A stretch of DNA of 8,789 nt from Omnitrophica WOR_2 bacterium RBG_13_41_10 (GCA_001805465.1 MHGH01000020.1:29661-38449); one strand, 5' to 3'. Shown: positions 1 to 6,570, counted from the first letter of the stretch. Notes: generated from the sequence alone by a model not told the origin. Translations and numbers: made by a program.

Positions 1-882
1 CAACACTAAGCTCTCCAGCTCCTTATGCGCAGTATGTAATATAGTAGCTGCCGGGGCTTCGTATATTTCCCTGGATTTTATACCTACTAATCTATTTTCA
101 ATTAAATCAGCCCTGCCTACGCCATGTGTTCCACCGACTTCATTTAAATAATTAATCAGGTTTTTTAATTTAAAAACTCTTCCGTCAATTTTTTTGGGGA
201 TCCCTTTTTCAAAAGATATATCAATATATTTAGGATAAGATGATACGCCGCTTGGGCTTTTAGTAATTAAATAGGCATCTTCCGGCGGCTCCTGCTCTAT
301 ATTCTCTAAGACCCCTGCCTCAATACTTATCCCCCAGATATTTCTGTCAATGCTGTAAGGCTTCTTTTTAGTGACATCAATGGGGATATTATACATCTTG
401 GCATATTCAATTTCTTCTTCCCGCGATTTAAACTCCCAGATTCTTACCGGAGCAATAATCTCTAAGGAAGGATCTAATATTCCGATTGATACCTCAAATC
501 TAACCTGATCATTGCCTTTACCGGTGCATCCGTGAGCCACTACCGTTGCCTTTTCTTTATGGGCTATTTCTACTAAATATTTTGCAATCAAAGGCCGGCC
601 TAAAGCGGTAGCCAAAAGATACTTACCCTCATATATAGCATCAGCCTTTAAAGCAGGCACGATAAAATCATCAATAAATTCATCCTGCAGGTCCTTAATA
701 TATACTTTGGAGGCACCTGCGGCCAGGGCCCGTTCCTCTATAGCTTCAAAATTTTCTCCTTGTCCTAATCCTTGGCCAAGGTCAGCTACAAAACAAATAA
801 CAGTGCCTCCTTGTTCCTTAAGCCATCTGACAATGCAAGAAGTATCTAAACCACCCGAATATGCTAATACAATTTTTTTCAT
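1..882 (-). CDS. argG: Argininosuccinate synthase, 3' end cut by window edge
   Basis: ArgG joins citrulline and aspartate using ATP to make argininosuccinate, the penultimate step of arginine synthesis, in the cytoplasm. The frame is open from ATG at 882 to base 1, giving 294 of the roughly 400 residues usual for the family. Visible motifs are the PP-loop SGGLDTS (residues 9-15), ADLGQG (33-38), YEGKYLL (84-90), RPLIAK (96-101), HGCTGKGNDQVRFE (117-130), YSIDRNIWG (176-184) and ENRLVGIKSRE (262-272). The N-terminus MKKIVLAYSGG matches the family start, so ATG 882 is secure although the preceding bases (cggtaaaATG) hold no strong ribosome binding site. An in-frame doubling of LGQG (35-42) looks unusual next to family members. 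It lies 44 nt after the pilin-like gene and probably shares its transcript. argH would be expected next, outside the window. Confidence 0.97.
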   Translation of the reverse strand, partial: MKKIVLAYSGGLDTSCIVRWLKEQGGTVICFVADLGQGLGQGENFEAIEERALAAGASKVYIKDLQDEFIDDFIVPALKADAIYEGKYLLATALGRPLIAKYLVEIAHKEKATVVAHGCTGKGNDQVRFEVSIGILDPSLEIIAPVRIWEFKSREEEIEYAKMYNIPIDVTKKKPYSIDRNIWGISIEAGVLENIEQEPPEDAYLITKSPSGVSSYPKYIDISFEKGIPKKIDGRVFKLKNLINYLNEVGGTHGVGRADLIENRLVGIKSREIYEAPAATILHTAHKELESLVL

Positions 883-926
883 TTTACCGAGTCATATTAT
901 TATGCTGGATTTCTTTTATTTTATTC

Positions 927-1343
927 TTACTCGATACAATCACAAGAACCGGCAGGGCACGCCTGAGGTTCCGGGCTCACAGACGAAAATAACCAAATTC
1001 GACCGTCCCCTCCATTTCTTACTGCCATATAACAATCGTTCGAAAAAACTTCATAATTCCAACTTTGGTTACTACCTGCAGGTAAAAATACTTTTAGATT
1101 TTGGTTGATTAAGGCTATATCTGAAACAACATCTCCATCAGAAACAGGGTAATAAGTACCCACATCAAGATAATAACTTTTTTCCGCAGCTCTAATTAAT
1201 TTTAGATTGGCCTTAGCTTCATTATCTAAAATTTTCTCTCTCATTGAGGAATAATTATTTATAGCCAAGGTAGCTAAAATTCCAATAACGACTAGGGTAA
1301 TTATGATTTCTAACACTGTGAATCCTTTATTATGCTTAGGCAT
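927..1343 (-). CDS. Type IV pilin-like / type II secretion pseudopilin (G-type)
   Basis: A 138-residue protein with a class III (type IV prepilin) signal. A short basic leader MPKHNKG is followed by FTVLE, with Gly7 as the prepilin peptidase cleavage site, Phe at +1 and Glu at +5 (residue 12), then a hydrophobic helix to about residue 28. The rest is a small soluble domain with the LIRAAEKSYYLDVGTYYP segment (49-66) common in GspG/PilE-like minor pilins, and a cysteine-rich tail (Cys104, 129, 134, 136). It should be an inner-membrane protein that is processed and assembled into a pseudopilus or pilus; the partner machinery is not here. A frame-matched GTG at 1349 is rejected as the start because it would sit one base from AAGGAGG, whereas ATG 1343 is 7 nt away. 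It lies 14 nt after argF, an unexpected place for a pilin gene. Specific role unknown. Confidence 0.85.
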   Translation of the reverse strand: MPKHNKGFTVLEIIITLVVIGILATLAINNYSSMREKILDNEAKANLKLIRAAEKSYYLDVGTYYPVSDGDVVSDIALINQNLKVFLPAGSNQSWNYEVFSNDCYMAVRNGGDGRIWLFSSVSPEPQACPAGSCDCIE

Positions 1344-1350
1344 AATCACG

Positions 1351-1357
1351 CCTCCTT
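1351..1357 (-). promoter_or_regulatory. Ribosome binding site of the pilin-like gene, abutting the argF stop
   Basis: AAGGAGG reads from 1357 to 1351 on the minus strand, directly after the argF TAA (1360-1358), with 7 nt to ATG 1343. This near-perfect site decides the start codon against GTG 1349. It also suggests that ribosomes ending argF can reinitiate on the pilin-like gene. Confidence 0.85.
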
Positions 1358-2230
1358 TTATCTTAACAGAGTGATAAGAATTGCCTTCTGCACATGCATT
1401 CTATTTTCTGCCTGGTCAAAGATAACGGAATTTTTACTCTCAATGATTTCGTCAGTTATCTCTTCTCCTCTATGCGCAGGCAGGCAATGCATAATTAAGC
1501 AGTTCTTTTTAGCTAAATTAACTAATTTTTTATTGACCTGAAAATTCTGAAATATTTTCTTTCTTTTAGCCACTTCTTTCTCTTGTCCCATACTCGCCCA
1601 GACATCAGTATAAATAATATCAGCATTTTTTACTGCATCTTCGGGCTTATGGAATAAATTAATAACTTTTCCTTCCGGTTCATACCCTTTGGGTGTGGCC
1701 ACATTCATATTCATTCCCACTTTAGCACAAGCATAAAGCAGGGAATTACAAACATTATTACCATCGCCTACATAGGCAAGAGTTAGGCCTTTTAGGTGTT
1801 TTAATTTTTCTTTGATGGTATAAATATCCGCTAAGGCCTGACAGGGATGGGAAAAATCCGACAGGCCATTAATCACCGGCACGGTGGCGTATTTAGCCAT
1901 CTCTAAGATATTATTGTGCGCAAAGGTCCTTAAGACTATCACATTAACATAACGCGAGAGAGTCTTGGCTACGTCTTTGATAGATTCTCTGACCCCTAAA
2001 TTTATCTCATCCGGCCCTAAATATATAGAATAACCGCCCAATTGGTACATACCTACTTCAAAAGAAACCCGGGTGCGATTTGATGGCTTTTGGAATACAA
2101 GCGCCAGGGTTTTTCCGCAAAGGGCCTTGGCAAATTTGGTTTTGTCTTTTTTGAGCTTATCGGTTAAATTAAAAATTTCCTCTACCTCTCTCAGTTTTAA
2201 ATTAGCGATAGATATTAAATCTTTTTTCAT
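1358..2230 (-). CDS. argF: Ornithine carbamoyltransferase
   Basis: ArgF transfers the carbamoyl group from carbamoyl phosphate to ornithine, giving citrulline, in the cytoplasm, normally as a trimer. At 290 residues it is slightly shorter than the usual 300-330. In order it shows the carbamoyl phosphate motif SNRTRVSFE (50-58; the family more often has STRTR), HPCQALAD (128-135), the second-domain start LAYVGDGNNV (151-160), the ornithine loop DVWASMG (209-215), HCLPAHRG (248-255) and the C-terminal ENRMHVQKA (275-283). The SMG loop and HCLP distinguish it from aspartate carbamoyltransferase. The start is ATG 2230, preceded by GAAAGG about 9 nt upstream inside the end of argD; the two genes are 2 nt apart. 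It is the fifth gene of the arg run and is followed 14 nt later by the pilin-like gene. Confidence 0.97.
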   Translation of the reverse strand: MKKDLISIANLKLREVEEIFNLTDKLKKDKTKFAKALCGKTLALVFQKPSNRTRVSFEVGMYQLGGYSIYLGPDEINLGVRESIKDVAKTLSRYVNVIVLRTFAHNNILEMAKYATVPVINGLSDFSHPCQALADIYTIKEKLKHLKGLTLAYVGDGNNVCNSLLYACAKVGMNMNVATPKGYEPEGKVINLFHKPEDAVKNADIIYTDVWASMGQEKEVAKRKKIFQNFQVNKKLVNLAKKNCLIMHCLPAHRGEEITDEIIESKNSVIFDQAENRMHVQKAILITLLR

Positions 2231-2232
2231 CT

Positions 2233-3408
2233 TTATGCGCCTTTCAATACCTCTTCTAATACTGACAGGGCTTTATTAATCTGGCCCTTCGTAATATTCA
2301 ATGCCGGCATAAGCCTTAATACTTTATCATGAGTGCAGTTAATCAAAAGGCCTTTTTCTATACATTTTTCTACGATGGGCTTACCTTCTATATTCAATTC
2401 TATCCCTGCCATTAATCCTTTACCCCTTACTTCTTTAATCAGGGGGTATTTTTCTTTTAAAGTATCGAGCTTACCAAATAAATAATCCCCCATTTTTACG
2501 GCGTAAGATAGCAGTTTTTCTTTTTGGATTGTCTTTAAAACTGCTAAAGCTGCCCTACAGACTAAGGGGCTACCTCCAAAAGTAGAGGCATGCATACCCG
2601 GTGAAAGAGTGTCAGCGATTTCTTTCTTTACTACCATTGTAGCGATAGGTAAACCTCCGCCCAGCGCTTTGGCAAGGGTGATGATGTCGGGAGTAATGCC
2701 GTAATGCTGATAACAAAATAATTTTCCGGTCCTGCCAAGGCCTGTCTGCACCTCATCTATAATCAAAAGTAAATTTTTCTCATCGCAAATCTTTCTTAAC
2801 TCTAGGACGAAATCTTTATCTGCCACATTAACGCCGCCTTCCCCCTGAATCAGCTCCAGCATAATCCCTACTGTTTTATCGCTTAAGGCGTTTTTTACTG
2901 CTTCTATATCATTAAACTTTACGGTTTTGAATCCTTCTGGCAGCGGCTCAAAACCTACCTGATATTTTTTTTGTCCGGTTGCAGCCAGTGCTGCCAAAGT
3001 CCGGCCATGAAAAGAATCCTCAAATGTGATAATTTCGTATCTGCCTCTGCCGAACTTACGGCTAAACTTTATTGCTGCCTCATTGGCCTCTGCGCCTGAA
3101 TTACAAAAGAAAACCTTTCCGGGAAACGACCGATAGATTATCTCTTTAGCTAATTTTGCCTGAGGCAGATGATAATAATTATTGGCAATAAATATTAATT
3201 TGGAAACCTGATCCCGCACTGCCTGCATTACCTTGGGATGACAATGGCCAAGATTGCCTACCCCCCAACCGGGAAAGAAATCCAGATATTTCTTGGCATG
3301 AATATCCCACAAGTAGCTACCTTTGCCTTTGGTAAAAACCAAAGGTACCTTGGTATAAGTGGGCATGATGTAATCTTTATAATTATCGAATATATCCTCT
3401 TTTTTCAT
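2233..3408 (-). CDS. argD: Acetylornithine aminotransferase (class III, PLP-dependent)
   Basis: ArgD interconverts N-acetylglutamate semialdehyde plus glutamate with N-acetylornithine plus 2-oxoglutarate, using pyridoxal phosphate. The 391 residues match the family length. Seen in order: FFPGWGVGNLGHCHP (44-58), the cofactor phosphate-binding NSGAEANEAAIK (103-114), FHGRTLAALAATG (133-145), GEGGV (189-193), the IIDEVQTGLGRTG segment (216-228) with Asp218 for the pyridine nitrogen, TLAKALGGGLP (244-254) with Lys247 as the Schiff-base lysine, HASTFGGSP (273-281) and a C-terminal LRLMPALN (364-371). Context and these motifs favour ArgD over related ornithine or GABA aminotransferases, although some ArgD proteins also serve in lysine synthesis as succinyl-diaminopimelate aminotransferase. 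ATG 3408 follows the argB stop by 6 nt. Its AAAGG is very close to the start, so coupling to argB is likely. Confidence 0.96.
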   Translation of the reverse strand: MKKEDIFDNYKDYIMPTYTKVPLVFTKGKGSYLWDIHAKKYLDFFPGWGVGNLGHCHPKVMQAVRDQVSKLIFIANNYYHLPQAKLAKEIIYRSFPGKVFFCNSGAEANEAAIKFSRKFGRGRYEIITFEDSFHGRTLAALAATGQKKYQVGFEPLPEGFKTVKFNDIEAVKNALSDKTVGIMLELIQGEGGVNVADKDFVLELRKICDEKNLLLIIDEVQTGLGRTGKLFCYQHYGITPDIITLAKALGGGLPIATMVVKKEIADTLSPGMHASTFGGSPLVCRAALAVLKTIQKEKLLSYAVKMGDYLFGKLDTLKEKYPLIKEVRGKGLMAGIELNIEGKPIVEKCIEKGLLINCTHDKVLRLMPALNITKGQINKALSVLEEVLKGA

Positions 3409-3414
3409 TGCCTT

Positions 3415-4269
3415 TTACTTTACTATCTCTGTCCCTATGCCTTGGTCGGTAAAAATCTCTAAAAGTAAACTATGCGGTATGCGCGCATCCACGACGTGAG
3501 TTTTCTTCACGCCTTTATTCAACGCCTCAATACACGCCTTTACCTTAGGGATCATGCCCTGTTGAACAACGTTCTCCTTAATAAGGCCGCCTGCTTCCTC
3601 TGTAGTGATAGTGGAGAGAAAAGAATTGGGATCGTTATGGTTGCGCATAACCCCTTTTACATCAGTGAGTAATACCAACTTTTCCGCTTCCAGGCTCACC
3701 GCAATACTTGCCGCAGCCTCATCGGCATTGACGTTATAGGTTTTTTTATCCTTGCCTACACCCATCGGTAAAATTACTACTACTCTGTCTTTCTTTAATT
3801 CTTTCAAGATAACCTCTGTATCTATACCTGTAATATGGCCAACAAACCCTAAGTCTATCTTGGTCTTCTTTTTCTCCACTTGAATTAACTTCTTATCTTT
3901 ACCATTTAGGCTGACGGCCTTTGCCCCTAATTGATTTATTTCTTCTGTAATAATATTGTTTAAACTCAAGAGCTCCTCTTCTACCAGTTTCAATGTTTCT
4001 TTATCGGTAACACGCATGCCGTCTATAAAGTCGGTTTTTTTGCCCGATGAACGCATGCGCTCACTGATGTTGGGCCCGCCCCCGTGCACCAAAATGGGCC
4101 TTAGGCCCATAAAATTTAAAAATACGATGTCCTCTAATATGCCTTTTCTCGTTTTTTCTTCGCCTAGGATGCTGCCGCCGTATTTGATCACGATGATTTT
4201 CTTATGAAATTTCTTTATGTACGGCAGGGCCTCTATCAAAACATCTGCTTTCTTAATCGCTTCTTCCAT
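3415..4269 (-). CDS. argB: Acetylglutamate kinase, arginine-sensitive type likely
   Basis: ArgB phosphorylates N-acetylglutamate with ATP, the committed step of the pathway, in the cytoplasm. At 284 residues it has the amino acid kinase fold: IVIKYGGS (26-33, Lys29 at the catalytic site), VHGGGP (61-66), the substrate-loop region FIDGMRVTD (81-89), YNVNADEAA (178-186), LLTDVKGV (200-207) and GMIPKV (238-243) with Lys242. About 22 residues precede the kinase core and look like the N-terminal helix that links dimers into hexamers in arginine-inhibited enzymes. The C-terminal HSLLLEIFTDQGIGT (266-280) matches the arginine-site segment of that class; E. coli ArgB lacks the N-helix. This is inference from family knowledge. 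ATG 4269 has GTGAGG four to five bases upstream. The 50-nt gap to argJ holds a heptamer repeat, and argD follows after 6 nt. Confidence 0.96.
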   Translation of the reverse strand: MEEAIKKADVLIEALPYIKKFHKKIIVIKYGGSILGEEKTRKGILEDIVFLNFMGLRPILVHGGGPNISERMRSSGKKTDFIDGMRVTDKETLKLVEEELLSLNNIITEEINQLGAKAVSLNGKDKKLIQVEKKKTKIDLGFVGHITGIDTEVILKELKKDRVVVILPMGVGKDKKTYNVNADEAAASIAVSLEAEKLVLLTDVKGVMRNHNDPNSFLSTITTEEAGGLIKENVVQQGMIPKVKACIEALNKGVKKTHVVDARIPHSLLLEIFTDQGIGTEIVK

Positions 4270-4292
4270 ATCGCCTCACTCTTTTATAGCAC

Positions 4293-4320
4293 TGTACTCT
4301 GTACTCGGTACTCCGTACTT
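4293..4320 (-). repeat. 4 x 7-bp tandem repeat between argJ and argB
   Basis: On the plus strand four contiguous heptamers read TGTACTC (4293-4299), TGTACTC (4300-4306), GGTACTC (4307-4313) and CGTACTT (4314-4320). On the minus (transcribed) strand they are of the type GAGTACN. Each unit contains the palindrome GTAC, so neighbouring units could pair. The array fills more than half of the only sizeable gap inside the arg run, starting at the argJ stop codon and ending about 12 nt before the argB ribosome binding site. Its function is unknown. Confidence 0.85.
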
Positions 4321-5456
4321 TAATTATACTCTGCATTTATCTTAACATACTCCGGCGTAAGATCCGAAGTATAAACTATAGCGCTAGCATTGCCTCTATT
4401 AAGAGAAACTTGAATATCTATATTCTTTTTATGCAAAGGGCTAACTTTAATTTTTAGCTCTTTTTCTTTTATTTCGACACCGCTTGCTCCGGCTGCAGCA
4501 ACAATTCTGCCAAAATTAGGATTTTCTCCGTAAACGGCAGTCTTAAATAAATTGGAATTCGCGATAGCTAAAGCTATTTTTTTAGCTTCTTGAGAATTCT
4601 TTAGGCCACCAACCTCAATCTTAATAAATTTGCTTGAGCCTTCTGCATCCTGCACAATCATTTTGGCTAACTCTAAACAGACTAAATTCAGAGCGCTATT
4701 AAATAATTTGAAGTGATTATTAAAATCTATAATCGGATTTTTAATTGCGCCGTTAGCTAAGACGACTGCCATATCATTAGTACTCATACATCCATCCACA
4801 GTAATACAATTAAAAGAATTATCCACCGCCGTCCTTAAGGCCTTATCTAAGGCAGGCTGGGTGATATTTACGTCGGTCATAATAAATGCCAGCATAGTAG
4901 CCATATTTGGGGCAATCATCCCTGCGCCTTTAGCAATACCGCATATAGTAATAGCGCGGTTACCGATATTAAATTTTACAGTGGCTTCTTTACTAAAGGT
5001 ATCAGTAGTCATAATTGCTTTATTTGCCCTATTAATTCCGCCTTTTGATATCGCTAGCACTAAATGAGGTATTGCTTTCTTAATCTTATCTAATGGCAAT
5101 TTCTTACCGATAATCCCGGTAGAAGCAACCAGGATATTCTTCTTATTTATCCCCAAAGCCCTTGCTAATAGCCGGGCTGTTTCTTGAGCATCTTTTAAGC
5201 CAGCCTGTCCGGTAAAACAATTGGCGTTGCCGCTGTTGATAATTATTGCCCGGTATAATTTATTGGCCTTAAGATTCTTTTTATTTAAAAGAAGTGGCGC
5301 TGCCTGTATTTTGTTAGAAGTAAAAACACACGTAGCCTTGGCCGGCTTATCAGAATACAATAAAGCTAAATCTAGCTTTCCTGATTTCTTTATGCCACTG
5401 GCTACTGCGGCGGCTGTAAAGCCTTCTGGCAGGGTAGCTTTATGGTATAGCTTCAT
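4320..5456 (-). CDS. argJ: Glutamate N-acetyltransferase (ornithine acetyltransferase)
   Basis: ArgJ moves the acetyl group from N-acetylornithine to glutamate, freeing ornithine and regenerating N-acetylglutamate; bifunctional members also use acetyl-CoA. The 378-residue precursor cuts itself into two chains. The cleavage motif APNMATMLAF (182-191) is intact, with Thr187 as the new N-terminal nucleophile, and the oxyanion segment STGIIG (112-117) is present. Other family marks are INSGNANCFTG (73-83), DTFSKEA (152-158), TVDGCMSTND (219-228), VYGENPNFGR (308-317) and the C-terminal end SDLTPEYVKINAEYN (364-378). Its ATG overlaps the argC stop as ATGA, with CAGGA five bases upstream within argC. 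Whether it can also make N-acetylglutamate from acetyl-CoA cannot be told from sequence. No argA is in the window, which would make that activity useful. Confidence 0.97.
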   Translation of the reverse strand: MKLYHKATLPEGFTAAAVASGIKKSGKLDLALLYSDKPAKATCVFTSNKIQAAPLLLNKKNLKANKLYRAIIINSGNANCFTGQAGLKDAQETARLLARALGINKKNILVASTGIIGKKLPLDKIKKAIPHLVLAISKGGINRANKAIMTTDTFSKEATVKFNIGNRAITICGIAKGAGMIAPNMATMLAFIMTDVNITQPALDKALRTAVDNSFNCITVDGCMSTNDMAVVLANGAIKNPIIDFNNHFKLFNSALNLVCLELAKMIVQDAEGSSKFIKIEVGGLKNSQEAKKIALAIANSNLFKTAVYGENPNFGRIVAAAGASGVEIKEKELKIKVSPLHKKNIDIQVSLNRGNASAIVYTSDLTPEYVKINAEYN

Positions 5457-6481
5457 AATAATCCTGCCTGTTCCGGAAACTTATACATGATATTCATATT
5501 CTGCACAGCTTGGCCTGAGGCCCCTTTAAGAAGATTATCTATCGCAGCGACAATAATGACCTTATCCGCTTCTTCTTGAATTCCTATATCGCAGAAGTTG
5601 GTGCCTACCACATCTTTTAGCCTAGGGAAAACCCCCTCCTGGCATATTCTTACAAACGGTTCCTGGTTATAGAATTTCTTATATAGGGTAATCAACTTTT
5701 GGCTTTTGGCTTTTAACTTTTTGGTTTTCTTGATATAGATGGTCTCTAAAATCCCCCTGTTTACAGGCAATAGATGCGGTACAAAAGTAACCTTAATTTT
5801 TTTCTTAGCTATTTTGGATAACTCCTGATTAATCTCCGGCATATGCTGATGGGAATCAACCTTATAAGCCTTGAAATCCTCGTTAATTTCAGAGAATAAA
5901 AACCCTTCTGCAATCTTTCTTCCTGCTCCGGTTACTCCGGATTTAGCGTCGATAAATATGGTGGTTAAATCTAATAAGCCGGTATCGCACGCCAATACAC
6001 CTGACAGCGCTAATATCGCAGCCGTCGGATAACAACCGGGGTTAGCTACTAAGGAAGCATTTTTAATATCCTGCCGGTAAAGTTCTGGCAAACCATAGAT
6101 AGCCCCAGGGATATTTTTTTTATCCTTATGCTCGCAGTGATAGAATTCTTTATAAACTTTAATATCACCAAGCCTGTAATCGGCGCTTAAATCAATTATT
6201 CTTTTACCGGCATTCAATAATTTCGGCGCTATTTCCATAGAAACGGTATGCGGCAAGGCTAAAAATACCAGTTCAGAATCAGCGACGATATCTTTAATAT
6301 TCGGCTGGGCGCAGACTAGGTCAATTCGATTTTTAAATTTAGGGAATATTTCGCTGATATGTAAAGGCTTATCAATTTTAGCCGAAACGCTGGTTATTCT
6401 TACGGCAGGGGGTTTTAATAAAATACCGAGCAACTCTTCCCCGGCATAGCCGGTAACTCCTACTATGGCTACATTAACCAT
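5453..6481 (-). CDS. argC: N-acetyl-gamma-glutamyl-phosphate reductase
   Basis: ArgC reduces N-acetylglutamyl phosphate to the semialdehyde with NADPH. At 342 residues it has normal type 1 length. The N-terminal nucleotide-binding motif is GVTGYAGEELL (8-18). The active site shows NPGCYPTAA (147-155) with catalytic Cys150 and HQHMPEI (211-217) with His213. VPHLLPVNRGIL (234-245), VGTNFCDIG (292-300) and the C-terminal DNLLKGASGQAVQNMN (315-330) are also typical. ATG 6481 is set by AAGGAG 7 nt upstream. It is the first gene of the arg run, behind its own promoter, and its TGA overlaps the argJ ATG. Odd point: residues about 251-263, a lysine-rich stretch, are encoded by five contiguous 7-bp repeats (5694-5728), where relatives carry an acidic or mixed helix start. 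The flanking motifs stay in frame, so the gene appears intact. Confidence 0.97.
   Translation of the reverse strand: MVNVAIVGVTGYAGEELLGILLKPPAVRITSVSAKIDKPLHISEIFPKFKNRIDLVCAQPNIKDIVADSELVFLALPHTVSMEIAPKLLNAGKRIIDLSADYRLGDIKVYKEFYHCEHKDKKNIPGAIYGLPELYRQDIKNASLVANPGCYPTAAILALSGVLACDTGLLDLTTIFIDAKSGVTGAGRKIAEGFLFSEINEDFKAYKVDSHQHMPEINQELSKIAKKKIKVTFVPHLLPVNRGILETIYIKKTKKLKAKSQKLITLYKKFYNQEPFVRICQEGVFPRLKDVVGTNFCDIGIQEEADKVIIVAAIDNLLKGASGQAVQNMNIMYKFPEQAGLL
5694..5728 (-). repeat. 5 x 7-bp tandem repeat inside the argC coding region
   Basis: On the plus strand the contiguous units are AACTTTT (5694-5700), GGCTTTT (5701-5707), GGCTTTT (5708-5714), AACTTTT (5715-5721) and TGGTTTT (5722-5728). 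In argC they encode a lysine-rich segment around residues 251-263. The last two units share the 13-mer ACTTTTTGGTTTT with the array after rpsI, so both belong to one repeat family. Confidence 0.8.
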
Positions 6482-6570
6482 CAGGACTCTCCTTTAAATT
6501 AATATCTATCATCTTAAATTAAAATGCCTACCTCGTCAAGTGTTTTTCGTCGGATTTCCCGACGATAAGA
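6482..6570 (-). promoter_or_regulatory. argC upstream region
   Basis: This 89-base stretch between the rpsI terminator and argC holds four things. The sigma70-like promoter is at 6539-6511. A ribosome binding site AAGGAG (6494-6489) lies 7 nt before ATG 6481. A 9-bp direct repeat TTAATTTAA occurs at 6522-6514 and 6502-6494, exactly 20 bp apart. A 7-bp inverted repeat TCGTCGG/CCGACGA with a 5-base loop lies at 6547-6565, just upstream of the -35 box. The predicted leader is only about 20 to 25 nt, too short for a riboswitch or a leader-peptide attenuator. I cannot match a known arginine-repressor box with confidence. Confidence 0.6.
6511..6539 (-). promoter_or_regulatory. Promoter of the arg gene run
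   Basis: Reading on the minus strand, -35 TTGACG (6539-6534) and -10 TAAGAT (6516-6511) are separated by exactly 17 bp. The -35 box matches the sigma70 consensus at five of six bases and the -10 at four of six. Transcription would begin near 6504, about 23 nt before argC. Its place just behind a terminator supports a separate arg transcription unit. Confidence 0.7.

Noticed and set aside
771..780. Ten-base palindrome CTTGGCCAAG in argG.
   Set aside because: It is part of the coding repeat for LGQG and is short enough to be accidental.
883..926. Possible promoter or terminator between the pilin-like gene and argG.
   Set aside because: No -35/-10 pair with proper spacing and no stem with a T run could be found; argG is more likely read through from upstream.
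707..1108. Plus-strand open frames across argG and the pilin gene, and similar ones opposite argF, argD, argB, argJ, argC and rpsI.
   Set aside because: They lie opposite well-supported genes, show no family motifs and have compositions expected of antisense frames.
1344..1349. GTG at 1349 as the start of the pilin-like gene.
   Set aside because: It would be one base from AAGGAGG, whereas ATG 1343 has ideal 7-nt spacing and still gives a normal short basic leader.
4094..4110. Perfect 7-bp inverted repeat (ATGGGCC/GGCCCAT) in argB.
   Set aside because: It lies within conserved coding sequence (residues around MGLRPI), and is followed by only four T residues on the minus strand, so it is not a convincing terminator.
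4283..4291. Extended -10-like TGCTATAAA before argB.
   Set aside because: No -35 box at a suitable distance, and a start from it would leave almost no leader and cut the argB ribosome binding site.
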